Origin: Chloroflexota bacterium | GTDB taxonomy: Bacteria > Chloroflexota > Anaerolineae > UBA4142 | Length of the DNA stretch: 36,305 nucleotides | NCBI GenBank assembly: GCA_016208315.1 | Contig: JACQYF010000154.1 | Span: 1-36,305, forward strand | Reading direction: 5' to 3' | Translations under genes and position numbers: made by a program | Shown here: one piece after another, positions 15,991-23,921 of the stretch | Numbering within the stretch: the stretch's first letter is position 1 | Layout: every line of letters begins with the position of its first letter | Notes under the pieces: model-generated | What the model saw: only the letters and a program-made list of their open reading frames with translations | What the model was told of the DNA's origin: nothing | The model's database searches: none

Positions 15991-16874
15991 TACACGCGTT
16001 CGATCCGCTGCCAGCCCCACAAGCCGTAGGGTTTGATCAGTAGCACGAGCGTCATCACGACGAAGGGGAAAATATCTTTGATGCCGCCGGGCGTAAACTG
16101 TTCCAGATAGCCGCCCGCCAGGTTCTGCAAAACTCCGATGACGATGCCGCCCACGATCGCGCCGGGCACCGAGTTCAGCCCGCCCAGCACGACGGCGGGC
16201 AAGACCAGCAAGCCGAGATAGCCAACCGCAATATTGACGCCGTTGATATTGCCCAGCAGGGTCCCGCCCACGCCGGCCGCCATGAACGCAATGCCCCACG
16301 CAAAGGCGTACACCCATTTTGCGCTGACGCCGAGCGAAAGCGCCGCCATTTCGTCGTCCGCCGTGGCTTGCATCGCCAGACCCCAGCGGGTGTACTTGAA
16401 AAACGCGATGAAGATGACCAGCAGCGCGATCGCGGCGACAAAACTCCACAGGTACACTTGACCGATCACCACGTTGCCCAAACGAATCGGCTCGCTGGGA
16501 AAGACGGCGGGCTTGAACACAAGCGTGTCCGTGCCAAAGAAGAGTTCGACAATGCCGCGAAAGAAAAACGACAAGCCGACCGTGACCATGATGACTGTGA
16601 GGATGGGTTCGCCGATCAACGGTTGCAAGAACAAGCGCTCGGTCAGCAGCCCCAGGATTGCGCCGATGACGAGCGTGAGCAGCACGGCGAGCAGGAACGG
16701 GATGCCCCATTGGTAGAGCGTCAGCGAAACGTACGCGCCGATCAGCGTCAATTCGCCCATCGCCAGGTTTAGCACGCCGGACGACTTGTAGATTAGCGTC
16801 CAGCCGAGCGCGACCAAGGCGTAGATGCTGCCGACCATCAGGCCAGTTATAATCAATTGCAGGAATACGTCCAT
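15990..16874 (-). CDS. livH: LivH-type permease
   Basis: 294 residues, about eight hydrophobic segments. The conserved N-terminus (GLMVGSIYALVALGWTLIY) and the GVLNLAMGE segment identify LivH. It pairs with LivM in the membrane. GAGGGGGG lies just before the ATG. The TAA stop abuts the heptad end of the inserted cassette. It lies downstream of the acyl-CoA synthetase gene, separated by a heptad array. Confidence 0.94.
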   Translation of the reverse strand: MDVFLQLIITGLMVGSIYALVALGWTLIYKSSGVLNLAMGELTLIGAYVSLTLYQWGIPFLLAVLLTLVIGAILGLLTERLFLQPLIGEPILTVIMVTVGLSFFFRGIVELFFGTDTLVFKPAVFPSEPIRLGNVVIGQVYLWSFVAAIALLVIFIAFFKYTRWGLAMQATADDEMAALSLGVSAKWVYAFAWGIAFMAAGVGGTLLGNINGVNIAVGYLGLLVLPAVVLGGLNSVPGAIVGGIVIGVLQNLAGGYLEQFTPGGIKDIFPFVVMTLVLLIKPYGLWGWQRIERV

Positions 16875-16885
16875 GCCCCCCTCGT

Positions 16886-16990
16886 CAGTGAACAGTGAAC
16901 AGTCAACAGTGAACAGTAAACAGTATTCGGTGTTCAGTGTTCAGTGTTCACTGTTCAGTGTTAACTGTTCACTGTTGACTGTTCACTATC
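16886..16990. repeat. Heptad array, fifteen 7-nt units in register
   Basis: CAGTGAA units (16886-16920) change to CAGTGTT and then CACTGTT/GACTGTT, with no loss of the 7-nt register over 105 bp. The right third is coding: it gives the last residues VNSQQ and the stop codon of the acyl-CoA synthetase. Confidence 0.92.
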
Positions 16991-18909
16991 TTCAAATCCG
17001 TCTTAATTCTCGCCGTCCGTCCGTCTTCGTACGTGATTGCCGTGTCAATGTGTACGACGCTGGCGGTTCCGTAGAGCGCGTCCACGATGTCCTTGTAGCG
17101 CTGCTCCAGAAAACCGCGCCGCAATTTTTTCGTGCGCGTCAGTTCGTCGTCGTCCGCGTCGAATTCCTTGAACAGATTCACAAAGCGATTGACGCGCGCG
17201 GACTCGGGCAGACCCTTGTTGACTTGCTCGACGGCTTTTTGCACCAACTCGAGCACGCGCGGCTGCTGCGACAACTCGGGGTAACTCGTGTACGCGATGC
17301 CTTTGCTTTCGGCCCAGCGCCCGGTGACGCCATAATCAATGCAAATCACGGCCGTCACGAAGGGCTTTTGGTGTCCAATCACCCACGCGTCCTTGATGTA
17401 GGGACTGAATTTCAAGCGGCTCTCGGCGAACATGGGCGAGAACTTGCGTCCATCGCTCAAGAGCATCACGTCCTGAGTGCGGTCGAAGAAGACGAGATGG
17501 CCGTCGTCGTCAATAAAGCCATTGTCGCCCGAGTGCAGCCAGCCGTCCTTGAGAGTTTTCGTCGTCGCTTCGGGGTTTTTGTAATAACCCTTGAACACCG
17601 CGGGGCTGCGCGACAGGATCTCGCCGTCCTCCGCGATTTTCACTTCCGTTTCTGGAATGGGCTTGCCGACCGTATCGAGCTTGATGTCATCGCTGCGGTG
17701 GACGACCGAAATCCCCGCGATTTCCGTCTGCCCGTAAATCTGTTTGATGTTCACGCCGATCGCGTGGAAAAAGCGAAAGTGGTCGGGACCGATCATCGAG
17801 CCGCCGGTGTAGGCATTGCGCATTCGCGCCAGGCCGAGGTGATCGCGCAGCGCGCGATGCACCAGCGCATTGGCCGCCCATCCTTGCGCCTGCAACCACG
17901 GCGACGGCTTGCGCTTTTCGAACTTGCAATCCGCGAGCGCGTAGCCGACATTAGTCCCCCACTCGTACAACTTGCGCTTGAGGGCCGTCGAATCGGCGTA
18001 TTTCACCTGCACGTTGCGCACCATCTGCTCGTACAGCCGCGCCGAGGAAAACATGCTCTGCGGCGCGACCTCGCGCAAATCCTCCATGGACGACTCGGGC
18101 TCTTCCGGGAAGTTCAAAGTGAATCCGGCTTGAATCCCGCACGAGATGGACATCATCTGCTCGCCGATCCACGCAAAGGGCAGGAACGACACAAAGTTGT
18201 CGTCCTCGTAGGCCGGGTCCACGCGCATCAGGTTCTGTCCCATGCGCAACATGTTCGTGTGCGTGAGGAGCGCGCCTTTGGGCGCCGACGTGGTGCCTGA
18301 CGTATAGAACAAGAGCGCGATATCCTCGCCTTCGCCCGCTCTGACCAACTCGTCGAAACAGTGCGGGTCTTTCTGATCCAGTTTGCGCCCAACCTCCATG
18401 ACCTCGTTCAAACTGATCAAGATCGGCTCGTCATAGTGGCGCATCCCTTTCGGGTCGTCCCAAATGACGCGCTGCAACTTGGGACAGCGGTCTTGGATCG
18501 CAAGCGCCTTGTCCACTTCTTCCTGACCTTCGCCGATGATGAACTTGGCATCGGAGTGATCCACGATGTATTGCACTTCGTCTATCAGGGCTTCCTGGTA
18601 AATCCACACCGTGACGCCGCCCGCGCACAAGGTCGCCATCTCCGCCCACAACCCTTCGGGCCGATTATCGCCGATGAGCGCGACCTTGTCGCCGCGCTCC
18701 AGGCCGAGCGAGACGAGGCCGAGTGCGATGGCTTTCACGCGTTCAAAATATTCCGTCCAGGTGATCGGCCGCCAGACGCCGAATTCTTTTTCGCGCATCG
18801 CCACCTTGTCGCCGTAGCGCGCCACGGCTTGCGCGAAAACTTTGGGGATGGTCAAATCGGGGGTGATGGCGATTTCCGCCGTCCGTTGGCGCTTACCGTC
18901 GCGTGACAT
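16969..18909 (-). CDS. Long-chain-type acyl-CoA synthetase (AMP-forming)
   Basis: 646 residues. The AMP-binding core motif YTSGTTSAPKG is at 202-212, YGQTE at 392-396, HSGDNG at 459-464 and the hinge DRTQD at 476-480. The length and the segment before the hinge fit the FadD/long-chain or bubblegum-type branch. It converts a carboxylic acid to its CoA thioester with ATP. The start at 18909 is chosen over 18999 because AGAGGAAA precedes it; it overlaps the livG end by 17 bases, so the genes are coupled. Its C-terminus ends in array-encoded residues. Placed inside an importer operon, it probably activates the imported acid. Confidence 0.92.
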   Translation of the reverse strand: MSRDGKRQRTAEIAITPDLTIPKVFAQAVARYGDKVAMREKEFGVWRPITWTEYFERVKAIALGLVSLGLERGDKVALIGDNRPEGLWAEMATLCAGGVTVWIYQEALIDEVQYIVDHSDAKFIIGEGQEEVDKALAIQDRCPKLQRVIWDDPKGMRHYDEPILISLNEVMEVGRKLDQKDPHCFDELVRAGEGEDIALLFYTSGTTSAPKGALLTHTNMLRMGQNLMRVDPAYEDDNFVSFLPFAWIGEQMMSISCGIQAGFTLNFPEEPESSMEDLREVAPQSMFSSARLYEQMVRNVQVKYADSTALKRKLYEWGTNVGYALADCKFEKRKPSPWLQAQGWAANALVHRALRDHLGLARMRNAYTGGSMIGPDHFRFFHAIGVNIKQIYGQTEIAGISVVHRSDDIKLDTVGKPIPETEVKIAEDGEILSRSPAVFKGYYKNPEATTKTLKDGWLHSGDNGFIDDDGHLVFFDRTQDVMLLSDGRKFSPMFAESRLKFSPYIKDAWVIGHQKPFVTAVICIDYGVTGRWAESKGIAYTSYPELSQQPRVLELVQKAVEQVNKGLPESARVNRFVNLFKEFDADDDELTRTKKLRRGFLEQRYKDIVDALYGTASVVHIDTAITYEDGRTARIKTDLKIVNSQQ

Positions 18910-19705
18910 ACATTTCCTCTTTTTCGCCCAGGTACGCTTCGTGGACGCGTTCATCGCGCTGGATTTCTTCGGGCGTGCCCTGGGCGATTTTCTCGCCAAA
19001 GTTCAGGACCGCGACGCGATGCGAAATATCCATCACCACGCCCATGTCGTGCTCGACGAGGACGCACGTGATCTTCCATTTCTGGTCCTCGTTGGCGTCG
19101 AGGATGAACCGCGCCATGTCTTCCACTTCTTCGAGGTTCAAGCCGGCCATCGGCTCGTCGAGCAACAGCAGCTTGGGCTGGAGCGCCAGCGCGCGCGCGA
19201 GTTCGACGCGCTTTTGCAGGCCGTAAGGCAACATGCCGACGACCTTGTTACGCAGGTGGGGAATTTCGAGCAGGTCAATGATCTCGCGCTCGATAAAATC
19301 GCGATTGGCGATCTCTTCACGCGCGGCCGGGCCGATGTAAATGCCGCCTTCGAGCAGGCCGGTGCGCGTGTGCAGATGTCGTCCGAGGCGGATGTTGTCG
19401 AGGACCGTCATGCCGCGAAAGAGTTCGATTTTCTGAAACGTTCGGGAGATGCCGAGTTTGGCGCGTTGGTAAGGACGGAGGGGTGTGATGTCCTGGTCTT
19501 CGAAGAAAATCTTGCCGCGCTGAGGGGCGTAGAGGCCGTTAATGCAATTGAGTATCACGGTCTTGCCCGCGCCGTTGGGCCCAATGATCGAAAAGATCTC
19601 GCCCTTGCGAACGTCCAGACTTACACCCTTGAGTGCGGCGACACCGCCGAATGCCATGTGGACGTTTTCGACCCGAAGCTGGATCGCATGGTCTAGTTGA
19701 GGCAT
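18893..19705 (-). CDS. livG: LivG-type ABC importer ATPase
   Basis: 270 residues. Walker A GPNGAGKTV (V replaces the usual T/S after the Lys-Thr), signature LPYGLQKRVELARAL and Walker B LLLLDEPMAGLN are present, as is the LivG-specific insertion after the Q-loop (RTFQKIELFRGMTVLDN). It is the partner ATPase of LivF. First gene of the long minus-strand operon, behind a good promoter. Overlaps the acyl-CoA synthetase start. Confidence 0.93.
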   Translation of the reverse strand: MPQLDHAIQLRVENVHMAFGGVAALKGVSLDVRKGEIFSIIGPNGAGKTVILNCINGLYAPQRGKIFFEDQDITPLRPYQRAKLGISRTFQKIELFRGMTVLDNIRLGRHLHTRTGLLEGGIYIGPAAREEIANRDFIEREIIDLLEIPHLRNKVVGMLPYGLQKRVELARALALQPKLLLLDEPMAGLNLEEVEDMARFILDANEDQKWKITCVLVEHDMGVVMDISHRVAVLNFGEKIAQGTPEEIQRDERVHEAYLGEKEEMYVTRR

Positions 19706-19796
19706 TGCCCCCCCTCATCATGGAGGAAACCGGTCTTGAGCACGCAAACGACCGTGCCTCGCCCGGCTTCAGGTGAGACACAGTCGTGTCACGCCC

Positions 19797-19826
19797 ATTG
19801 TAAGCGAATTCAATAGGTCAAGTCAA
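19797..19826 (-). promoter_or_regulatory. Promoter of the liv/acyl-CoA operon
   Basis: Minus strand TTGACT (19826-19821), an 18-bp spacer and TACAAT (19802-19797). This leaves a leader of about 85 bases before livG, which contains a small GACAC/GTGTC hairpin. Confidence 0.6.
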
Positions 19827-19894
19827 ACACTTTAGTATATAGTTCAAAATTCCATTCGGGTAGTCTTCGGACTACACCAATGATGGGAGGTCGG

Positions 19895-19961
19895 AGACTA
19901 GAGATTAGGGATTAGAGATTGGAGAATGAAGATTGGAGATTGGAGATTGGAGATTGGAGAG
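19895..19961. repeat. Heptad array at the 3' end of mtaB
   Basis: Nine units of AGATTGG and variants in strict 7-nt register, then AGAG. One-armed: no complementary half. Most of it encodes the last ~20 residues of MtaB (SNLQSPISNLHSPISNP) and contains the stop codon. Confidence 0.88.
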
Positions 19962-21428
19962 TTCTCCCAGGACTCCGTCATTCGACAAGCGCGAAATTCT
20001 CGCGGACGTGATTTGGTTATGCAGGGCCGCTTCGCTTTCGGCGATCACGCGAATATAGTTATCCGTATAGCCATACCAAAGAGGCAAGGCCGAATTCTCC
20101 CTCTCTCCCTCTCTCCCGCTCTCCCGCTCTTGCGTCTCCCACAGCACATTCATTTCACGTCCGATAAACCGCTCCGCAAACGCGCGCGCGCTTGCGTCCG
20201 CCACTTGCTGCATCTGCTTGGCGCGCGCTTGCTTCACCGGCTCGGAAACGTGCAGCGGGAGTCTAGCGGCGACCGTGCCCTCGCGCGCAGAATATGGAAA
20301 GACGTGGACGCGCGAGAATTGCATTTGCTCGACAAAGCGCAGGGACTGTTCAAATTCCACATCGCTCTCACCGGGAAACCCGACGATCACATCGGTGGTG
20401 ACCCCCACGTCCGGAATTCGCTCGCGCGCGAGGTTTGCCACGCGGGCAAACTGCTCGGTCGAGTAGGCGCGGCGCATCCGGCGCAGCACCGTATCGGCCC
20501 CGCTTTGGAGCGACAAGTGCAAATGACGACAAAGCCGCGCGTCACTCCAGAGATCCAAGAGTGATTCGTCCAAATCCCACGGCGCGATGCTCGTCAGCCG
20601 CAAGCGCGGCACATTCGTTTCGCCGAGAATCGCGGCCACCAGATCGCGTAGGACAAATTGTCGAAGATCCCCGGAATGAAATGGAGGGGAGCAATTTGTC
20701 CTACTATCTCTATAGACCGAAATCTGGACGCCGGTCAGAATGATTTCCTGATAGCCCGCGTCTACGAGCGACTTGATTTCGTCAACCACTTCAGACAGCG
20801 GACGGCTGCGCTCCCTACCGCGCGCCAGCGGAATGATGCAATACGTGCAGCTCATGTTGCAGCCGTCCATCACTTTCACGAACGCGCGGGTTCTAGAAGT
20901 TGGAAGTTGGAGGTTGGAAGTTGGATGTTGGATGTTGGATGTTGGATGTTGGATATAAGACTGAATACTGTTGACTGTTAACTGTTCAATGTTGGCTGTT
21001 AACTGTTCACTGTTAACTGTTGACTGTAGTTCGCCGCTCACCGCTTCGGGCAGCCGGCAGCCGGTCTCGGTCGTCTGAAAACGCGCGTCGCCGAGCAATT
21101 CGCCCGCGAGCGCGACGAGCCGGTCCTTGTCCGCGTTCGCAACGACGAGCGCGACATTCGGCAGATTCTTCGCCTCGTCGGGCGCCACGCTCGCGTAGCA
21201 GCCGGTGAGCACGAGGCGCGCGTTCGGATTCGAGCGCGCAAGCTGCCGGGCGAGTTGCCGGGATTTGCGCGCGGCCACGTGCGTAACCGTGCAGGTGTTC
21301 AGCACACAAAGGTCCGCCTGCTGCGGCTCGGACACGATCTCGTGTCCGCCGCCGGCCAGTTGGCGCGACCACGCTTCCAACTCACCTTCATTCAGTTTAC
21401 AGCCCAAAGTAGCAAGGTAAACCTTCAT
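19905..21428 (-). CDS. mtaB: MtaB-type tRNA threonylcarbamoyladenosine methylthiotransferase with repeat insertions
   Basis: 507 residues against about 430-450 for the family. The N-terminal MTTase domain carries cluster cysteines C10, C46 and C77. The radical SAM domain carries CNMSCTYC (C190, C194, C197), and a TRAM-like tail follows. It adds a methylthio group to t6A37 of tRNA using two [4Fe-4S] clusters and SAM. The extra length comes from four in-frame inserts: residues 134-177 (heptads, linker), 242-260 (GTAGGACAAATTG palindrome, inside the radical SAM domain), 433-446 (octads) and about 488-507 (heptads). All catalytic cysteines remain, so it may be active. The start at 21428 gives the family N-terminus MKVYLATLGC; a TTG five codons earlier is possible. 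Confidence 0.92.
   Translation of the reverse strand: MKVYLATLGCKLNEGELEAWSRQLAGGGHEIVSEPQQADLCVLNTCTVTHVAARKSRQLARQLARSNPNARLVLTGCYASVAPDEAKNLPNVALVVANADKDRLVALAGELLGDARFQTTETGCRLPEAVSGELQSTVNSEQLTANIEQLTVNSIQSYIQHPTSNIQHPTSNLQLPTSRTRAFVKVMDGCNMSCTYCIIPLARGRERSRPLSEVVDEIKSLVDAGYQEIILTGVQISVYRDSRTNCSPPFHSGDLRQFVLRDLVAAILGETNVPRLRLTSIAPWDLDESLLDLWSDARLCRHLHLSLQSGADTVLRRMRRAYSTEQFARVANLARERIPDVGVTTDVIVGFPGESDVEFEQSLRFVEQMQFSRVHVFPYSAREGTVAARLPLHVSEPVKQARAKQMQQVADASARAFAERFIGREMNVLWETQERESGREGERENSALPLWYGYTDNYIRVIAESEAALHNQITSARISRLSNDGVLGELSNLQSPISNLHSPISNP
20095..20134. repeat. Octad array inside mtaB (TRAM region)
   Basis: Five 8-nt units of CTCTCCCT/CTCTCCCG in register, one arm only. Read in frame on the minus strand as a Glu/Arg/Gly-rich stretch at about residues 433-446. 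Confidence 0.75.
20648..20704. repeat. 57-bp palindromic insert inside mtaB
   Basis: GTAGGACAAATTG at the left end and its perfect 13-bp reverse complement at the right end. The length of 57 nt keeps the frame (19 codons). It falls after ILTGVQISVYRD, where relatives continue directly into the next radical SAM strand. Confidence 0.8.
20893..21025. repeat. Heptad array inside mtaB (domain linker)
   Basis: Nineteen 7-nt units in register, 133 bp: TTGGAAG/TTGGATG units, then GTTGACT/GTTAACT/GTTCACT units. Two unit types are fused in one array. It is translated as residues ~134-177 between the MTTase and radical SAM domains, without a stop codon. Confidence 0.92.
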
Positions 21429-21454
21429 TGGATCGGCTTTCAAAAGGTTGCGCT

Positions 21455-21483
21455 AGAATATCACCATTCCATTGGGCTGTCAA
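21455..21483 (-). promoter_or_regulatory. Promoter of mtaB
   Basis: Minus strand TTGACA (21483-21478), a 17-bp spacer and TATTCT (21460-21455). The transcript would start about 20 bases before the ATG. Confidence 0.7.
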
Positions 21484-21488
21484 CCATA

Positions 21489-21516
21489 TTGACAGAAATG
21501 GACGATTGCATAAAAT
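21489..21516 (+). promoter_or_regulatory. Promoter of the decayed HNH gene
   Basis: TTGACA, a 16-bp spacer and TAAAAT. Its -35 box is five bases from the -35 box of the divergent mtaB promoter, so the two polymerases would compete. Confidence 0.65.
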
Positions 21517-21550
21517 TAATCCGGCCCTGAGTGATGGGCGGAGACATAGA

Positions 21551-21873
21551 ATGGAACCACCCCTACGATCTGTACTTGTTCTAAACGCGACGTACGAACC
21601 GTTGAACATCACACGTGCCAATACTGCGGCTCGCAGCCGAGCAAGCACGAACTCACCGTGGACCACGTGACCCCGCGCTCGCGCGGTGGCGCGACCGCAT
21701 GGGAAAACGTGGTGACGGCGTGCGCGCCGTGCAATCGCCGCAAGGGCAACCGGCTGCCCGACGAAGCACGCATGACTCTGCGCGCCAAGCCCACGCGCCC
21801 GCATTTCGTCGCCATCGTTTTGCTCGGCGAGGCGCACGGGCATGACGTGTGGAAGAAATATCTACCGACGTGA
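21551..21873 (+). pseudogene. HNH endonuclease, internally deleted and frame-shifted
   Basis: The first 20 codons (MEPPLRSVLVLNATYEPLNI) are the usual N-terminus of a common HNH nuclease. The sequence then jumps at about 21611-21615, in another frame, to CQYCGSQPSKHELTVDHVTP and the HNH core with CAPCNRRKGN, ending in DVWKKYLP. Relatives have roughly 70-80 residues between these parts. An internal deletion that also broke the frame is the simplest reading. The zinc-binding CxxC pairs and the HNH residues remain in the second part, which could only be expressed from an internal start. It still has a good promoter. Confidence 0.85.
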
Positions 21874-21879
21874 GCATAA

Positions 21880-21902
21880 GGGCGGGGCGACCCCGCCCCT
21901 AC
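21880..21902. repeat. G+C-rich REP-like palindrome
   Basis: GGGCGGGGCGACCCCGCCCC, followed by TAC. Same family as the copies at 10833 and 11407, with the GGGGC/ACCCC centre. It starts seven bases after the HNH stop. Confidence 0.8.
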
Positions 21903-21935
21903 ATCGAATGTTTTATAGTAGAGGACACGCAAACG

Positions 21936-22037
21936 ATGTTGTACGCCAGTTCTCAAATCCTCGCAATTTCTATCCTGGCACGCGCCGGTGGTCCCGCCAC
22001 TGGTCCTTGTCGTAGTGCGCCCTTCGCCGGTCGTTGA
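21936..22037 (+). CDS. Possible 33-residue leader peptide before tandem hairpins
   Basis: Open frame beginning MLYASSQILAISILARAGG, with a GAGG about 13 bases upstream, ending 23 bases before two terminator-like hairpins and the GNAT gene. The geometry resembles a transcription-attenuation leader. The peptide has no run of one amino acid that would name the signal. It could equally be chance; the rest of 21903-22060 holds nothing else I recognise. Confidence 0.25.
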   Translation: MLYASSQILAISILARAGGPATGPCRSAPFAGR

Positions 22038-22060
22038 TGTCTTGCTTGCCGAAAGAAACC

Positions 22061-22130
22061 GCCGTGGGCGTACAAACTACGCTCACGGCGTTTTGTTGCG
22101 CCGTGAATACCTATCTCATTCACGGCTTTT
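22061..22130 (+). terminator. Two tandem hairpins with T-runs in the GNAT leader
   Basis: Hairpin 1: 22061-22072 with 22078-22089 (one mismatch), then GTTTTG. Hairpin 2: GCCGTGAAT with ATTCACGGC (22100-22108, 22118-22126), then TTTTCT. The arms share GCCGTG, so hairpin 1's left arm could also pair with hairpin 2's right arm. They lie just before the GNAT ribosome site, so they may terminate upstream transcription or attenuate the gene. Confidence 0.6.
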
Positions 22131-22149
22131 CTATTCAGAGGAGGATCGC

Positions 22150-23169
22150 ATGCCGAATACGATTCGGAATTACCGTTCCACAGATCTAGAAGCCATCGTC
22201 ACACTGCTCAACGCCGCCGATACTTTCGACAAGACCGAAGAGGGTGCATCTATCGCCGAGACGCGTGATTTTTTTTCAACGCCGGGGCTGACGCCGGAAG
22301 AGAATGTGTTCGTCGCCGAAGAGGATGGGCGCATCGTCGGCTACGCAATCCTACGCGCGGCCAAGAGCGACACAGAAACGACTTTTCGCACTTGGTATCA
22401 AGTGCATCCGATTCGCCGTGGACGCGGGCTGGAGGAGCGGCTCCTCAACCGGCTGCACGCGCGGGCTGAGGAACGGTTAGGCGAATGTGCGACTGAGACG
22501 GTGAACTTTGACTCGATGGTCGTGCTGCCGGACGCCGCGCGGCGCGCACTTTTCGAACGCTTTGCGTTGCGCGAGGTGCGCCGCCTTTGGCGCATGGTTC
22601 GCCCGCTACCTCATGACTTGACCGAACCGGAGTTTCCCGAAGGGATTATCACGCGCAGGTATCGCATCGGAGAAGATGACGCAGCCATGCACCGCGCAGA
22701 TACCGAGATCTTTCGCGATCACTGGGGACACACAGACGAACCGCTCGAAATGTGGCAGCACTATGTCGCCCAGCCGATGTTCAGACCCGACCTCACGGTC
22801 ATCGCCGAGAATCTGGCGACGCGCGAGATTGCCGGATATTGCACGATCGCCGTCAACAACGAAGAGAATAAACGGCTCGGCGTTAAACGCGGCTGGATTG
22901 ACATCCTCGGCGTACGGCGCGCGTATCGGCGGCAAGGTCTGGGCACCGCGCTCCTCGTCGCTGGACTGCACGCCCTGCGTGGGGCCGGACTGATCCAAGC
23001 GGCGCTTGGCTGCGATTCCGAGAACGTCACAGGCGCAACGCGCATCTATGAGCGCGTCGGCTTTCGCGTGGATCGGACTCGCATCATCATGCGCAAACGA
23101 ATGCGGGGACCGCGCGCGGAGGCCGCGGGCGTCGCGCAACACCAGCAATCTCAGGTGGCTTCATCGTGA
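22150..23169 (+). CDS. Tandem GNAT acetyltransferase
   Basis: 339 residues made of two GNAT domains. The first (about 1-150) has a decayed acetyl-CoA loop around HPIRRGRGLEERLL. The second (about 170-315) has an intact RxxGxG loop, RRAYRRQGLGTALL, and a normal C-terminal YERVGF strand. Such two-domain proteins resemble mycothiol-synthase-like N-acetyltransferases, where only the C-terminal domain is active; the substrate is unknown. GAGGAGG precedes the ATG. An octad array begins at the stop codon and separates it from the convergent ECF operon. Confidence 0.87.
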   Translation: MPNTIRNYRSTDLEAIVTLLNAADTFDKTEEGASIAETRDFFSTPGLTPEENVFVAEEDGRIVGYAILRAAKSDTETTFRTWYQVHPIRRGRGLEERLLNRLHARAEERLGECATETVNFDSMVVLPDAARRALFERFALREVRRLWRMVRPLPHDLTEPEFPEGIITRRYRIGEDDAAMHRADTEIFRDHWGHTDEPLEMWQHYVAQPMFRPDLTVIAENLATREIAGYCTIAVNNEENKRLGVKRGWIDILGVRRAYRRQGLGTALLVAGLHALRGAGLIQAALGCDSENVTGATRIYERVGFRVDRTRIIMRKRMRGPRAEAAGVAQHQQSQVASS

Positions 23170-23253
23170 GAGGGGGAGAGGGGGAGATGGGGAGCCATTT
23201 CTCCCCCTCTCCGTGTCTCCCCCTCTCCTTGTCTCCCCCTCTCCCCCTCTGAT
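23166..23253. repeat. Octad array between convergent genes
   Basis: Eleven 8-nt units in register: GGGAGAGG types on the left, TGTCTCCC/CCTCTCCC on the right, approximate complements. It contains the GNAT stop codon and could work as a shared hairpin terminator. Confidence 0.88.
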
Positions 23254-23261
23254 TTTCCGAG

Positions 23262-23819
23262 CTAGACTTTCCGCGAACCGCGCCCCGCTCCAGACTCGAT
23301 CCCCTTCCACGCGCCCACAACGGCAACCGTAATGATCGCCGCGATGATCGCTTCGGCAATGGCTTGCGGAATGATCGGCGGCATGGCTTCCCAGGGAATC
23401 AGGCCAAAGAGTCCCGCCAGCCCGAGCACGAAAACGGTATTCGTGAACGAGCCGACAACGCCGCTCGCGGCCAGCGCCCCGTATTCGTTCCAGCGCTTCA
23501 AGCCCGCGTAGGTGAAATACGCGGTGATGCCGATGAGCAAGCGCGGCAGGATCGCGACAATCGGGTTCTTGAATACCGGCGTCGTGGCTTGGAGAAAACT
23601 AAAGATGCCAAAGATTCCCCCGATCAGCGAACCGACCAGCGATCCCTCGAGCACCCCGCCGATGATCGCGGGGACGTGCATAATCGTCGCGTTGCCCGCG
23701 AGGTTGGGGACGGGAATAAAACCGAGGCGGGTGTAACCCAGCAGAATGGCAATCGCCGCGAGCACTCCCGTGATGACGATTTTCCGAACCGATAGCACCG
23801 GCTGCATGGTGTTTTCCAT
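23262..23819 (-). CDS. ECF transporter S component (substrate unknown)
   Basis: 185 residues, about six hydrophobic segments. The stretch GFIPVPNLAGNATIMHVPAI, followed by GGVLEGSLVGSLIGGIFGIFSF, is typical of ECF-type S components of the large ECF_trnsprt family. They capture a vitamin or metal with high affinity and hand it to EcfT/EcfA. The vitamin cannot be assigned from sequence by eye. AAGGAG is placed well before the ATG. Last gene of the ecf operon; the adjacent energising module suggests a dedicated (group I-like) arrangement. Confidence 0.88.
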   Translation of the reverse strand: MENTMQPVLSVRKIVITGVLAAIAILLGYTRLGFIPVPNLAGNATIMHVPAIIGGVLEGSLVGSLIGGIFGIFSFLQATTPVFKNPIVAILPRLLIGITAYFTYAGLKRWNEYGALAASGVVGSFTNTVFVLGLAGLFGLIPWEAMPPIIPQAIAEAIIAAIITVAVVGAWKGIESGAGRGSRKV

Positions 23820-23921
23820 TTCAATTCTCCTTCGCGCATTCGCGCAGAATGTCGTGCTTCCGACGACGAACTGATCTCGTTTGCTCGACTGTTTCTCTGC
23901 TGTCCCTCACCTCCTATTCGG

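Noticed and set aside
16886..16990. CRISPR-like array
   Set aside because: Units are 7 nt with no unique spacers, and the array switches strand half-way. No cas gene is present. The same applies to the other arrays.
16825..18300. 491-codon open frame on the plus strand
   Set aside because: Antisense to the acyl-CoA synthetase, whose motifs are complete.
21397..21843. 148-codon open frame on the minus strand over the HNH region
   Set aside because: The plus strand carries recognisable HNH motifs in two frames; the minus frame matches nothing and overlaps mtaB's promoter.
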